Positions 1 through 8,676 of a DNA stretch of 64,000 nucleotides are shown in pieces. The notes beneath the pieces are model-generated. The model had not been told where the DNA came from and searched no databases. It saw only the letters and a program-made list of their open reading frames with translations. Within the stretch, counting starts at the first letter, position 1; each line of letters begins with the position of its first letter. The position numbers were made by a program, and so were the translations under genes. Location of the stretch: positions 459,588-523,587 of the forward strand of contig NZ_LFJC01000003.1 in NCBI RefSeq assembly GCF_002776695.1. Direction: 5' to 3'. This DNA is from Bradyrhizobium nitroreducens (GTDB lineage Bacteria; Pseudomonadota; Alphaproteobacteria; Rhizobiales; Xanthobacteraceae).

Positions 1-1859
1 TGGCGGATGCGATCGCCTCCGCGCTGCGGGCCGACAGCGGCTCCGTGCTGGCGTTCCTGCCGGGCGCCGCCGAAATCCGCCGCACCCAGAACTTCCTCTC
101 CGAGCGCGTGCAGGATGCTTCGATCGAGATCGTGCCGCTGTTCGGCGCGCTCGATGCCGCCGTGCAGGACCGCGCCATTTCGCCGGCGCCCAGGGGCATG
201 CGCAAGGTGGTGCTGGCGACCTCGATCGCGGAGACCTCGCTGACGATCGAAGGCGTGCGCATCGTGGTCGATTCCGGGCTTGCCCGTGTGCCGCGCTATG
301 AGCCCGATATCGGCCTCACGCGGCTCGAGACCGTGCGCGCCGCGCGCGCGGCGGTGGACCAGCGCCGCGGCCGCGCCGGCCGTACCGAGCCCGGGGTCTG
401 CTACCGGCTCTGGGACGAGCCGCAGACGGCCTCGCTCGCGCCCTACACCCAGCCGGAAATCCTGAGTGCCGACCTGTCTTCGCTGGTGCTCGATCTCGCG
501 CAATGGGGCGTCAGCGATCCCGCCGCGCTGTCGTTCCTCGATCCGCCGCCGGGGCCCGCGTGGAAAGAGGCCAAGAGCCTGCTCGTGGAGCTCAACGCGC
601 TCGATGGCGACGGCCGCATCACCGCCGAAGGCAAGAGCCTGCGCGCGCTGGCGCTGCCGCCGCGGCTGGCGCGCATGATCGTGGATTCGCATCGCGCCGG
701 CGAGGGCGAAGCCGCCGCCGAGATCGCCGCCATCATCACCGAGCGCGGGCTTGGCGGTGACAGCGTCGATCTCGAGCACCGGCGCGACCAGTTCCGCCGT
801 GATCGCTCGCCGCGCGCTGCCAGCGCGCGCGACCTCGCGCGGCGCTGGGCCTCGCAGGTTGCGGCCTCGGAGAAGGCTGGACCGCAGGAGGATCTCTCGA
901 CCGGCCTGATGCTGGCCTATGCCTTCCCGGACCGGGTTGCCCGCAATCGCGGCAATGGCAGTTTTGTCCTTGCCAATGGCCGCGGCGCCGCCGTCGAGCA
1001 GACCTCCTCGCTCGCCCGCGCGCCCTACATCGCGATCGGCGAAATGACGGGAACGGCGGCGAGCGGACGAATCCTGCTCGCTGCGCAGATCTCCGAGGGC
1101 GAGATCGAACGGCATTTCGCCGAGCATATCGCTACCGCCGACGAGATCTCGTTCGATCGCGGCGCCATGGCGCTGCGCGCGCGGCGCAAGCGTGTGCTGC
1201 ATGCGATCACGCTGTCCGAGGCGACGATGGCCGTGTCTCCCTCGGAGGACACCGCGCGCATCTTCGCGGATGGATTGATCGCCGCGGGCCTCGACCGGCT
1301 GCCCTGGTCGAAGGCCGCCAAGCAATGGCGCGACCGCGTGATGTTCCTGCGCAAGGCCGAAGGAGATAGCTGGCCGGATCTTACCGACGACGGATTGATC
1401 GCGCGGCGCGACGATTGGCTGGTGCCGGCGCTCTACGACAAGATCGCGCTGAAGGACATTTCGCCCGGCGATCTCTCCGATGCATTGATGGCGCTGCTGC
1501 CGTGGGAGATGCGCGCGCGGCTCGATCGCGAGGCACCGACGCATTTCGAGGCGCCGACGGGAAGCGTGCTCGCGATCGACTACGAGGCCGAGCAGGGGCC
1601 GACCATCGCAGTGCGGCTGCAGGAATTGTTCGGCCTCAACACCCATCCCTCGATTGCGGCCGGCAAGGTGCCGCTGGTGCTGGAACTGCTGTCGCCGGCG
1701 CAGCGCCCGGTGCAGGTGACGCGCGATCTCCCCGGCTTCTGGCGCGGCAGCTACGCCGCCGTGCGCTCCGACCTGCGCGGCCACTATCCCCGTCATCCCT
1801 GGCCGGACGATCCGGCGAGCGCGGTGCCGACAAGGCGGGCGAAGCCGCGCGGGACGTGA
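1..1859 (+). CDS. hrpB: ATP-dependent helicase HrpB, 5' end outside the window
   Basis: DEAH-family RNA helicase of the HrpB type; its cellular role in bacteria is poorly defined. The reading frame is open from the first bases (frame starting at base 3), so the start and the N-terminal DEAH domain (Walker A and DEAH box) lie upstream. About 618 of the roughly 820 residues usual for the family are present. Visible are the second RecA domain with VVLATSIAETSLTIEGV (motif V) and QRRGRAGRTEPGVCYRLW (motif VI), and the HrpB-specific C-terminal region with LPWEMR, ELFGLN and DLPGFWRGSY near the end, which separates it from HrpA. It ends in TGA with no co-directional gene closely attached. Family assignment is firm. 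Confidence 0.95.
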   Translation, partial: ADAIASALRADSGSVLAFLPGAAEIRRTQNFLSERVQDASIEIVPLFGALDAAVQDRAISPAPRGMRKVVLATSIAETSLTIEGVRIVVDSGLARVPRYEPDIGLTRLETVRAARAAVDQRRGRAGRTEPGVCYRLWDEPQTASLAPYTQPEILSADLSSLVLDLAQWGVSDPAALSFLDPPPGPAWKEAKSLLVELNALDGDGRITAEGKSLRALALPPRLARMIVDSHRAGEGEAAAEIAAIITERGLGGDSVDLEHRRDQFRRDRSPRAASARDLARRWASQVAASEKAGPQEDLSTGLMLAYAFPDRVARNRGNGSFVLANGRGAAVEQTSSLARAPYIAIGEMTGTAASGRILLAAQISEGEIERHFAEHIATADEISFDRGAMALRARRKRVLHAITLSEATMAVSPSEDTARIFADGLIAAGLDRLPWSKAAKQWRDRVMFLRKAEGDSWPDLTDDGLIARRDDWLVPALYDKIALKDISPGDLSDALMALLPWEMRARLDREAPTHFEAPTGSVLAIDYEAEQGPTIAVRLQELFGLNTHPSIAAGKVPLVLELLSPAQRPVQVTRDLPGFWRGSYAAVRSDLRGHYPRHPWPDDPASAVPTRRAKPRGT

Positions 1860-1987
1860 GAAACGCGGCGGCGCATTAACCGTCCGCTCATCCTTTTCGT
1901 CAAAATGACACGGGCGCCGGCGTAGCTCCGCTCGCGGTCAGCCTTGTCGCGTGGTGAAATCGGGCTTTCCGGCTCGGAAGTGGTGTA

Positions 1988-2500
1988 ATGCGTAACATTA
2001 TGATCTTCGCGGCCGTCCTGATCGGCCTCGGCACTTTCATGGCGCAGCTGGCCGACAAGATGAGTTCGGCCTCCGCAACCTCGGCGCCGCGGACCACTGT
2101 CGCCGTTGCCGCGACCGCGCCGGCCGGCGGCCGCAGCCTCGCCATTTCCCGCGACGGTCGCGGTCATTTCCAGACTGAGGGCCGGATCGACGGCCAGCGC
2201 ATCGGCTTCATGGTCGACACCGGCGCCTCCGTGGTTGCGCTCAATGAGACCTCGGCCGCCCGCTTTGGCCTGCGTCCCTCGCGCAGCGCGTACAATGCCA
2301 CCGTCTCCACCGCCAACGGCACCATCAAGGCCGCGCGCACCCGCATCGCCATGCTCGACGTCGGCGGTCTCATCGTGCGCGACGTCGACGCCATGGTGCT
2401 GCCCGACGAGGCGCTGTCGGAGAACCTGCTCGGCCTCTCCTTCCTGTCGCGCCTGAAGCGCTTCGAATATTCCAACGGCCAGATGGTGCTGGAGCAATAG
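1988..2500 (+). CDS. Membrane-anchored retropepsin-like aspartic protease
   Basis: A 170-residue protein with an N-terminal hydrophobic segment (about residues 3-20) that probably anchors it in the inner membrane facing the periplasm. A single-lobe aspartyl protease fold follows. The catalytic motif DTGAS is at residues 77-81, preceded by the G-x-I-x-G-x-x-x-x-F pattern typical of the bacterial clan AA family (TIGR02281 type). A second hydrophobic/Gly element, ENLLGLSFL, sits near the C-terminus, as in retropepsin flaps and psi-loops. One DTG per chain implies that it works as a dimer. The substrate is unknown. It appears monocistronic, with 128 bases upstream and about 190 bases before the next gene. 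Confidence 0.85.
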   Translation: MRNIMIFAAVLIGLGTFMAQLADKMSSASATSAPRTTVAVAATAPAGGRSLAISRDGRGHFQTEGRIDGQRIGFMVDTGASVVALNETSAARFGLRPSRSAYNATVSTANGTIKAARTRIAMLDVGGLIVRDVDAMVLPDEALSENLLGLSFLSRLKRFEYSNGQMVLEQ

Positions 2501-2567
2501 GCGAAAGCCTGTGGCGATCGGGCGCCGTCCATTTCAAACGTGATTTCTTTGCTTCCACCGCCCCGGC

Positions 2568-2587
2568 GGTAACGTTTCTTCGTTACC
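2568..2587. promoter_or_regulatory. Short inverted repeat between the protease and mutase genes
   Basis: GGTAACG and CGTTACC form perfect 7-base arms around a 6-base spacer, 68 bases after the protease stop and about 105 bases before the mutase start. There is no T-tract, so it fits an operator or a weak processing hairpin better than an intrinsic terminator. Function is inference. Confidence 0.3.
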
Positions 2588-2692
2588 AAACTGCCGCAAT
2601 TATCGGCCATAAGCCCTCATTCCCGCCTTCCGCTGCGGCCCGGCATTCGCTAAGGCTGCCTCAATTCCTGCTCTTTTCACGAGATCGTCTCA

Positions 2693-4192
2693 ATGTTCCC
2701 GAAGCCGAAATCCGTCCTGCTGCCCAACACCTACGCCTTCGAATCCGAGCCGATGGTGAAACCGACGGGCTTTCGCGAGTACGACGCGCGCTGGTTGTTC
2801 CAGAAGGAAATCAACCTGATGGGCGTGCAGGCACTCGGCATGGGTCTTGGCGCGCTGATCGCCGAGCTCGGCGTCAAACAGGAGATCGTCACCGGCCACG
2901 ACTTCCGCGGCTATTCGGCCTCGATCAAATACGCGCTGATTTCCGGCCTGATGGCGGCGGGCTGCAAGGTCCACGACATCGGGCTTGCGGTGACGCCGAT
3001 GGCCTATTTCGCGCAGTTCGATCTCGACGTGCCCGCCGTTGCGATGGTCACCGCCTCGCACAACGACAACGGCTGGACCGGCGTCAAGATGGGCGCCAAC
3101 CGTCCGTTGACCTTCGGCCCCGACGAGATGACGCGGCTGAAGGAGATCGTGCTCAATGCCGAGTTCAAGAACGAGGCCGGCGGCTCCTACCAGTTCCACG
3201 AGAATTATCCGGCGCGCTACATTGCCGATCTCACCAATCGTCCGAAGCTGAAGCGCAAGCTCAAGGTCATCGCCGCCTGCGGCAACGGCACCGCCGGCGC
3301 GTTCGCGCCGCAGGTGCTGGAGGCGATCGGCTGCGAGGTCATCCCGCTCGACACCGAGCTCGACCACACCTTCCCGAAATACAATCCGAACCCCGAAGAC
3401 ATGGAGATGCTGCACGCGATCCGCGACGCGGTACTGCATCACAAGGCCGATGTCGGCCTCGGCTTCGACGGCGACGGCGACCGCTGCGGCGTCGTCGACA
3501 ATACCGGCGAGGAGATCTTCGCCGACAAGGTCGGCGTGATGCTGGCGCGCGACATGTCGGCGATCCACAAGGACGCGCATTTCATCGTCGACGTGAAGTC
3601 GACCGGCCTGTTCATCACCGATCCCGTGCTGCAGAAGCAAGGCGCGAAGACCGCCTATTGGAAGACCGGCCATTCCTACATGAAGCGCCGCACCCACGAG
3701 ACCGGCGCGCTCGCGGGCTTCGAGAAATCCGGCCATTTCTTCTTCAACAAGCCTTATGGGCGCGGCTATGACGACGGACTCGTCTCGGCGCTCGCGATCT
3801 GCGACATGCTCGACCGCGCCCCCGGCAAGTCGATGGCTGACCTGAAGGATGCGCTGCCGAAAACCTGGTCGTCGCCGACCATGTCGCCGCATTGCGCCGA
3901 CGAGACCAAGTACGGCGTCATCGAGCAGGTGGTGAAGCACTTCGAAGGCTTGCAGGCCAAGGGCGCCAAGATCGGAGGACAGGCGATCCGCGATCTCGTC
4001 ACCGTCAATGGCGTGCGCGTCACGGTCGAGGACGGCAGCTGGGGCCTGGTGCGCGCCTCCTCCAACAAGCCCGAGCTCGTCGTCGTGGTCGAGAGCCCGG
4101 TCTCCGAGCAGCGCATGCACGACATGTTCGAGATGGTGAACAGCGTGCTGCGGACGCATCCGGAAGTCGGCGAGTACAATCAGAAGATCTGA
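2693..4192 (+). CDS. Phosphomannomutase/phosphoglucomutase
   Basis: Alpha-D-phosphohexomutase of 499 residues. The family interconverts hexose 1- and 6-phosphates through a phosphoserine, feeding LPS and exopolysaccharide sugar-nucleotide synthesis. The phosphoserine loop TASHNDNGWTG places the catalytic Ser at residue 122. The metal loop DGDGDR is at residues 259-264, the sugar-binding segment EKSGHFF lies near residue 345, and the C-terminal phosphate-binding domain carries RASSNKPELVV. Length fits the ManB/AlgC type with a slightly extended N-terminus. The start chosen is the first ATG after a long non-coding gap. Which sugar is preferred (mannose or glucose) cannot be decided from motifs. 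Confidence 0.93.
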   Translation: MFPKPKSVLLPNTYAFESEPMVKPTGFREYDARWLFQKEINLMGVQALGMGLGALIAELGVKQEIVTGHDFRGYSASIKYALISGLMAAGCKVHDIGLAVTPMAYFAQFDLDVPAVAMVTASHNDNGWTGVKMGANRPLTFGPDEMTRLKEIVLNAEFKNEAGGSYQFHENYPARYIADLTNRPKLKRKLKVIAACGNGTAGAFAPQVLEAIGCEVIPLDTELDHTFPKYNPNPEDMEMLHAIRDAVLHHKADVGLGFDGDGDRCGVVDNTGEEIFADKVGVMLARDMSAIHKDAHFIVDVKSTGLFITDPVLQKQGAKTAYWKTGHSYMKRRTHETGALAGFEKSGHFFFNKPYGRGYDDGLVSALAICDMLDRAPGKSMADLKDALPKTWSSPTMSPHCADETKYGVIEQVVKHFEGLQAKGAKIGGQAIRDLVTVNGVRVTVEDGSWGLVRASSNKPELVVVVESPVSEQRMHDMFEMVNSVLRTHPEVGEYNQKI

Positions 4193-4206
4193 GCGCCTGC
4201 GCGCGC

Positions 4207-5046
4207 TCAGCCTTCGGGCGGTCCGAACAGGGCGCGCAGCTTCGCGCCCGCGCCCCGCGCCTTCCATGCGTCGCCCAGCATCGCGATCCATTCGCCCAGC
4301 GCGATGCGGATCGGATTGAAGGACGGCGTGCCTCCGACCAGGCCGAAGCGGAGCGGCTGGTCGCTGGGCTGTTCGGCAAAGGTGCCGAACAGCCGGTCGA
4401 ACACGATCAGGATGCCGCCATAGTTCTTGTCGAGGCACGGCGTGTTGCAGGCGTGATGCACGCGATGATGGCTCGGCGTGTTGAGCACCCATTCGAGCAC
4501 GCCGAGCTTCGGCGCGAACTCGCTGTGGATGAAGAACTGGTACAGCAGATTGATCCCCAGCATTGCGACGATCGCGAGCGGGTGAAAGCCGATCAGCGCC
4601 AGCGGCAGGAAGAACAGGAAATTGCCCGAGATGTTGCCGGTCCAGCCGAGCCGGATCGCCGCCGTCAGGTTCAGCCGCGTGGTCGAGTGATGCACCGCAT
4701 GCGTCGCCCACATCCAGCGAATGCGATGCGAGGCGCGATGCTGCCAGTAATAGAGAAGCTCGCTGCCCAGGAATAATCCCGCGAGCGCAGGCAGGCTGGT
4801 CTGTTCGAAGTCGAACAGCCGGTGCTCGTACAGGAAGGCGAACGGTACGGCGAGAATTCCGGCTTCGACCGCGCGGAGCAAATTCTGCCCCAGCGCGACA
4901 CCGAACGACGCGACGCTCTCGCGCCAGTCGTGGGTGTCCTGATGTGCGAGCCGCCCGATGCCGTATTCGAGTAGCATCAGGCCGATCGCGGTGAACAGGA
5001 TCACGCGACGGAGCGTCGGGTCGAGCAGGATGGACGCGTAACCCAT
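4207..5046 (-). CDS. Sterol desaturase/fatty acid hydroxylase family membrane protein
   Basis: A 279-residue integral membrane protein with about four hydrophobic segments. It carries the three histidine clusters of the di-iron fatty acid hydroxylase superfamily: HRASH, HAVHH and HRVHH, the last within a PSHHRVHHACN context followed by YGGILIVFDRLFGTF. The superfamily hydroxylates or desaturates membrane lipids using O2. The closest pattern is the bacterial sterol desaturase group, many of which act on carotenoids, hopanoid-like lipids or lipid A chains. The substrate here is unknown. It ends 14 bases from the convergent mutase gene and starts 9 bases after the next minus-strand gene's stop, so it may be transcribed with that small secreted protein. 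Confidence 0.9.
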   Translation of the reverse strand: MGYASILLDPTLRRVILFTAIGLMLLEYGIGRLAHQDTHDWRESVASFGVALGQNLLRAVEAGILAVPFAFLYEHRLFDFEQTSLPALAGLFLGSELLYYWQHRASHRIRWMWATHAVHHSTTRLNLTAAIRLGWTGNISGNFLFFLPLALIGFHPLAIVAMLGINLLYQFFIHSEFAPKLGVLEWVLNTPSHHRVHHACNTPCLDKNYGGILIVFDRLFGTFAEQPSDQPLRFGLVGGTPSFNPIRIALGEWIAMLGDAWKARGAGAKLRALFGPPEG

Positions 5047-5055
5047 GGCGGCCTC

Positions 5056-5367
5056 CTACTTCGGCGCGACGCCGGCGCTGGCGGCTCCGTCCCTCAGCGC
5101 CTGCGCGCGAGGCAGAGCTTGCGCGCAGGTCGAGGTGAGCTGGCCGGCATGAGTTTGCAGGCAGGCCAGGATGCGTCCTCCACCCGGCGTAACGCCGCTA
5201 CAAAGGCGGTCATAGTCGGCACGGCAAGCCTGCATGACCGCCCGTGCTTCGCTGCGCATCTGCGGCGTGATCTGCGTTTGCAACTGGCTCTGGGCAGACG
5301 CGGAGGTCGAGGCGACGAGGGCGACGATGGCCGCAGTTTGCGGCAGGAAGCGGAAAATCGGTGGCAC
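5056..5367 (-). CDS. Small secreted Cys-rich repeat protein
   Basis: A 103-residue protein with a cleavable signal peptide (PQTAAIVALVASTSASA). The mature part carries spaced cysteines: CRADYDRLCSGV, then ILACLQTH and STCAQAL. This pattern resembles the Cys-rich (GLG1-type) repeat found in small alphaproteobacterial periplasmic proteins. I chose the GTG start because AAAGGA lies just upstream and the signal peptide begins there; the frame is open further upstream without a good start. Its stop is 9 bases from the start of the desaturase-family gene, suggesting co-transcription. Function is unknown. Confidence 0.7.
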   Translation of the reverse strand: MPPIFRFLPQTAAIVALVASTSASAQSQLQTQITPQMRSEARAVMQACRADYDRLCSGVTPGGGRILACLQTHAGQLTSTCAQALPRAQALRDGAASAGVAPK

Positions 5368-5441
5368 GATGCTGATCCTTTCTGATCTGGTGAGGCGGGT
5401 CGTCGCCGCGCAGGGCGAACGCGGCGACGACGTCGAGGAGC

Positions 5442-5663
5442 TCAGCGCGAGACAGTCCCGGTCCGGGTGTAGGTGTTGCCGGCCGGACCCGTGCGGGTGA
5501 CGTTGCGCGAGCAGCTTCCGTTGGCGCAGCCTCCCGTCACGTTGACGCTGGAGGTGCCGCGCGGCCCGTTCGCCGTCGCCGACCGGGTCCAGGCATTGGC
5601 ATCGGCCGCCGCGGCAACCGAGAGGCCGCCGATGACGAGGGAGGTAAGGAAGAACTTGGTCAT
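5442..5663 (-). CDS. Small secreted Gly/Ser/Thr-rich protein
   Basis: A 73-residue protein with a clear signal peptide (MTKFFLTSLVIGGLSVAAAA, then DANAW). The mature segment is repetitive: two near-copies of a T-R-(S/T)-x-(T/P)-x-G-P-x-G-x unit (RSATANGPRGTSS and RTGPAGNTYTRTG) flank a short disulfide-capable stretch, GGCANGSCSRN. AAGGAG stands 9 bases before the ATG and decides the start. It is divergent from the response regulator gene and shares its control region, including the direct repeat at 5780-5796. No catalytic motif is visible and the function is unknown. Confidence 0.7.
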   Translation of the reverse strand: MTKFFLTSLVIGGLSVAAAADANAWTRSATANGPRGTSSVNVTGGCANGSCSRNVTRTGPAGNTYTRTGTVSR

Positions 5664-5779
5664 GCTTGTCGTCTCCTTCTGGGGACTGCCGTAAGCGGCA
5701 GCCATGAGGGGAGACTGGTCGGGCCGCGTCTGCGACGCATTGCCGGGACGAAACGATTGTTATGGCTTTGTCAGCCCGA

Positions 5780-5796
5780 TGTAACACTTTGTAACA
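5780..5796. promoter_or_regulatory. Direct repeat resembling an OmpR/PhoB-family binding box
   Basis: Two identical TGTAACA heptamers are separated by CTT, so their starts are 10 bases apart. That is the helical-phase spacing used by dimers of winged-helix response regulators. The box sits 50 bases before the response regulator start and in the shared region with the divergent small secreted gene. Autoregulation by the adjacent regulator is inferred. Confidence 0.5.
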
Positions 5797-5845
5797 AGAT
5801 CGCCGCCGCCCTTGCGCGGCGGGCGCGGTCGTCCACAATGCGGCG

Positions 5846-6568
5846 ATGAACACGCAAGCGGCCACGATTCTCATGGTGGAGGACGATCCCGAGATCAGCC
5901 GCCTCGTCGCCGACTTCATGCGGCGCGAGGGCTTCGAGGTCGCTTGCGTCGCCGACGGCAAGGCGATGGATCAGATGCTCCAGCGCCTACGACCCGACCT
6001 CGTCATCCTCGATTTGATGTTGCCGGGTGAGGACGGGTTGTCGATCTGCCGCCGCCTGCGCGCCGATGATTCCGTCCCGATCCTGATGCTCACGGCCAAG
6101 AGCGACGAAATCGACCGCGTGGTCGGCCTCGAGATGGGTGCCGACGACTACCTTGCAAAGCCGTTTGGTCCACGCGAACTGCTCGCGCGGGTGCGCGCCA
6201 TCCTTCGCCGCGCCAATGGCACGCCTGCAAAGCCTCTGGTCCGGCGTTTCGCATTCGACCGCTTCGTGATTGATCTCGACTCCCGCAGCGTGGAGACGCC
6301 CGAGGCCGAGACGGCTGCGCCGCAGCTGACGAGCGCGGAATTCGACCTGCTCGGCTGCTTCGTGCAACGCCCGCGCCGAGTGCTCACGCGCGACCAGATC
6401 CTCGACTGGACCCGTGGCCGTTCGGCCGAGCCGTTCGACCGCACCGTGGACATGCTGATCTCGCGGCTGCGTCGCAAGCTCGACGCCGCAAGCCCGGGCT
6501 CCAACCTGATCACGACGGTGCGCAATGGCGGCTATCTGTTCACCGCGCCCGTCAGGCAGGTGTCGTGA
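5846..6568 (+). CDS. OmpR-family response regulator
   Basis: A 240-residue two-domain regulator. The receiver domain (residues about 8-120) has the acidic pair EDD near residue 12, phosphoacceptor Asp56 in LVILDLMLPGEDG, the conserved Thr in MLTAK and Lys105 in LAKPFGPREL. The winged-helix DNA-binding domain (about 135-235) contains LTSAEFDLL and the recognition region FDRTVDMLISRLRRKL followed by the wing VRNGGYLF. Its stop overlaps the start of the histidine kinase gene, so they form a translationally coupled pair. The regulon is unknown; the repeat at 5780-5796 is a plausible own target. Confidence 0.95.
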   Translation: MNTQAATILMVEDDPEISRLVADFMRREGFEVACVADGKAMDQMLQRLRPDLVILDLMLPGEDGLSICRRLRADDSVPILMLTAKSDEIDRVVGLEMGADDYLAKPFGPRELLARVRAILRRANGTPAKPLVRRFAFDRFVIDLDSRSVETPEAETAAPQLTSAEFDLLGCFVQRPRRVLTRDQILDWTRGRSAEPFDRTVDMLISRLRRKLDAASPGSNLITTVRNGGYLFTAPVRQVS

Positions 6569-7917
6569 TGCTGCGCGTGACGCTCGCCGCACGGCTGGCG
6601 CTGATCGGGCTGGTCGGATTTTCGGTGGTCGTCACCGTCATCCTGGCGATCTTCTACCGGACGACGGTGCATGAGAACGAGCTGACGCGGCCATCGCCGG
6701 CGCGGCTTGATGCGCTTGCAACGCTGCTCGAGCGCACCGCCGGCGATTCCCGGCAGACGGTTCTCGATGCGGTGTCGTCGCCGCAATTCGTGGCGCGGAT
6801 TGTGCCCTCAGGCACACCGGTCGCCGGTGAGACGCCCGCGCAGCAGGCGCAGTTGCGCGAGACCTATGCGGCGGGCCTTGCGGGCCGCGCCGTGGAAATC
6901 GTGGCGCCGCCGGACCATCGCGCCAGCCGCTGGTTTCCCCGTATAGCGCGGCTGATGGCCAACGCGATCGAATTCCGCATCGGCCTGCGCAGCGGAGAGA
7001 TGCTGATCGTCGATGCCTATACCCGCCTGCCGGTCACCCCGTTCGGCCTGCCGGTCGGCTTCGGCGCGGGCCTGTTCGGCTCGATCGTGGCGTTGCTGGC
7101 ATTGCTGGTCATGCAGCGCGAGACGCGGCCGCTGGCTCAGCTCGCCGCGGCGGTCGATCGCGTCGATTTGTCGGCTGATCCGCCGACGCTGCCGGACGCC
7201 CGCCGCAGCGCGCCGGAAATTCGCGCCGTCATCGCCGCGTTCAACCGCTTGCAGGGACGGCTCGCCGAGATGCTGCGCGCGCGCATGACGCTGGTCGGCG
7301 GCATTGCCCATGATGTCAGGACCTTCGCGACGCGGCTGCGGTTGCGGGTCGAGCACATCCCTGACGATGCCGAACGCCAGCGGGCGGTTGTCGATATCGA
7401 CGACATGATCCGGCTGCTCGACGATGCGCTGCTATCGACGCGTGCCGGCGCCGGCGGCCTGTCACAGGAGATGATCGAGCTTGCTGCGCTGATTGCCGTC
7501 GAGGTGCACGACCGGCGCGTTCAGGGCAAGCCGGTCGAGCTGGTGACGGACGACCGCGCCCGAAATGCGGTCGTGCTCGGCGACCGGCTGGCGCTGCGGC
7601 GTATCCTCGCCAACATCATCGACAACGCGCTCGCTTACGGCCATGCCGCGCATGTGCGCACGGCCCTGAAGGATGGTGCCATGGTCGTGTCGATCGACGA
7701 CGAAGGGCCGGGCATTCCCGCCGATCAACGCCAGACCGTGCTGGAGCCGTTCCATCGGCTGGAGAAGTCACGCAATCGCGCCACCGGTGGCGCCGGCCTC
7801 GGTCTCGCAGTGGTGCGCAATCTGGTCGAGGCCCATGGCGGCACGATCGAGATTGCCGCGGCCTCCGGCGGAGGTACGCGTGTCAATGTCACGCTGCCGG
7901 TGTTTCAACCAGGCTAG
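6568..7917 (+). CDS. Sensor histidine kinase partner of the upstream regulator
   Basis: A 449-residue inner-membrane kinase with two transmembrane segments (about residues 11-29 and 165-182) around a periplasmic sensor of roughly 135 residues. A HAMP-like linker and a HisKA domain follow, with H248 in GIAHDVRT. The usual Pro of the H-box (HE/DLRTP) is replaced by Phe (HDVRTF). The ATPase domain has the N box NIIDNALAYG, G1 DDEGPGIP and G2 GGAGLGLAVV. The ATG used overlaps the regulator stop by one base; an in-frame GTG three bases upstream is equally possible. The signal is unknown. Confidence 0.93.
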   Translation: MLRVTLAARLALIGLVGFSVVVTVILAIFYRTTVHENELTRPSPARLDALATLLERTAGDSRQTVLDAVSSPQFVARIVPSGTPVAGETPAQQAQLRETYAAGLAGRAVEIVAPPDHRASRWFPRIARLMANAIEFRIGLRSGEMLIVDAYTRLPVTPFGLPVGFGAGLFGSIVALLALLVMQRETRPLAQLAAAVDRVDLSADPPTLPDARRSAPEIRAVIAAFNRLQGRLAEMLRARMTLVGGIAHDVRTFATRLRLRVEHIPDDAERQRAVVDIDDMIRLLDDALLSTRAGAGGLSQEMIELAALIAVEVHDRRVQGKPVELVTDDRARNAVVLGDRLALRRILANIIDNALAYGHAAHVRTALKDGAMVVSIDDEGPGIPADQRQTVLEPFHRLEKSRNRATGGAGLGLAVVRNLVEAHGGTIEIAAASGGGTRVNVTLPVFQPG

Positions 7918-7954
7918 ATCGGCATATTGAATCGATCGGCCGCGGGCCGGAAAA

Positions 7955-8070
7955 CCTCTCCCGCTTGCGGGGGAGGTCGGCGCGGAGCGCCGGGTGGGGG
8001 CTCTCTCCGCATAAGGACTGTCCCATTGAGGAGGCACCCTCTCCCCAACCCTCTCCCGCAAGCGGGAACG
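7955..8070. repeat. Palindromic intergenic repeat (CTCTCCCGC-type)
   Basis: CCTCTCCCGCTTGCGGG at the left end is answered by CTCTCCCGCAAGCGGG at the right end, enclosing GGTGGGGGCTCTCTCCGC and CCTCTCCCCAACC. This is an imperfect long inverted repeat of the type shared with the copy at 31081-31243. It lies between converging genes and may also end transcription. Confidence 0.75.
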
Positions 8071-8096
8071 CACCACCATCGTGGCAGGCAGGAACC

Positions 8097-8606
8097 TTAA
8101 GCCGCCACCACCGCCGGGATCGGCAGCGTGGTGACCGACTTGATCTTCTCCATCGCAAAGCGCGAGGTGACGTTCTTCAGCGGCACGGCGCTGATCAGCT
8201 TCTTGTAAAACACGTCATAGGCTTGCATGTCCGCGACGACGACGCGCAGCATGTAATCGACGTCGCCGGCCATGCGATAGAATTCCATCACCTCGGGCAT
8301 GGCACTGACGGCCTCGGCGAATTTCTTCAGCCAGGCGTCGGAATGGTCGGAGCTTTCGACCGACACGAACACGGAGATGCCGAGCCCGATCTTGTTCTGG
8401 TCGACGAGGGCAACCCGCTTGATGATCACGCCGTCGGCCTCCAGGCGCTGGATGCGCTTCCAGCAGGGGGTCGAGGACAGGCCGACACGGTCGCCGATCT
8501 CGGCGACTGATAGCGAGGCATCCTCCTGGAGTACCATCAGAATCTTGCGGTCGATGGCATCGAGGCGGCGGCTGGTCTCGGGAGGCTGGACAGCGAGGTC
8601 AGTCAT
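8097..8606 (-). CDS. Lrp/AsnC-family transcriptional regulator
   Basis: A 169-residue protein with an N-terminal helix-turn-helix (LDAIDRKILMVLQEDASLSVAEIGDRVGLS, in two helices around residues 15-45, then TPCWKRIQRLE). A RAM ligand-binding domain follows (residues about 75-155), with GDVDYMLRVV as the conserved effector-binding turn. The family senses amino acids and acts as octamers or dimers. It is last in a minus-strand series after the PfkB kinase gene, separated from it by 70 bases that hold an AT-rich palindrome (8645-8669), a likely own operator. Target genes are not evident. Confidence 0.93.
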   Translation of the reverse strand: MTDLAVQPPETSRRLDAIDRKILMVLQEDASLSVAEIGDRVGLSSTPCWKRIQRLEADGVIIKRVALVDQNKIGLGISVFVSVESSDHSDAWLKKFAEAVSAMPEVMEFYRMAGDVDYMLRVVVADMQAYDVFYKKLISAVPLKNVTSRFAMEKIKSVTTLPIPAVVAA

Positions 8607-8644
8607 TTGAAGAACTTTGTTCCATTTCAGGGCGGTCTATCCCT

Positions 8645-8669
8645 GATATAGAGAAAATATTTCTATATC
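8645..8669. promoter_or_regulatory. AT-rich palindrome upstream of the Lrp/AsnC gene
   Basis: The arms GATATAGA and TCTATATC are perfectly inverted about an A/T-only centre apart from one G. It ends 39 bases before the regulator start in otherwise GC-rich DNA. Lrp/AsnC proteins bind AT-rich imperfect palindromes and usually regulate themselves, so this is a probable operator overlapping the promoter. Confidence 0.55.
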
Positions 8670-8676
8670 AAGTCCA

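Noticed and set aside
2690..4711. 673-codon minus-strand open frame opposite the mutase gene
   Set aside because: Shadow of the mutase; its far end reads the desaturase-family gene in the wrong frame.
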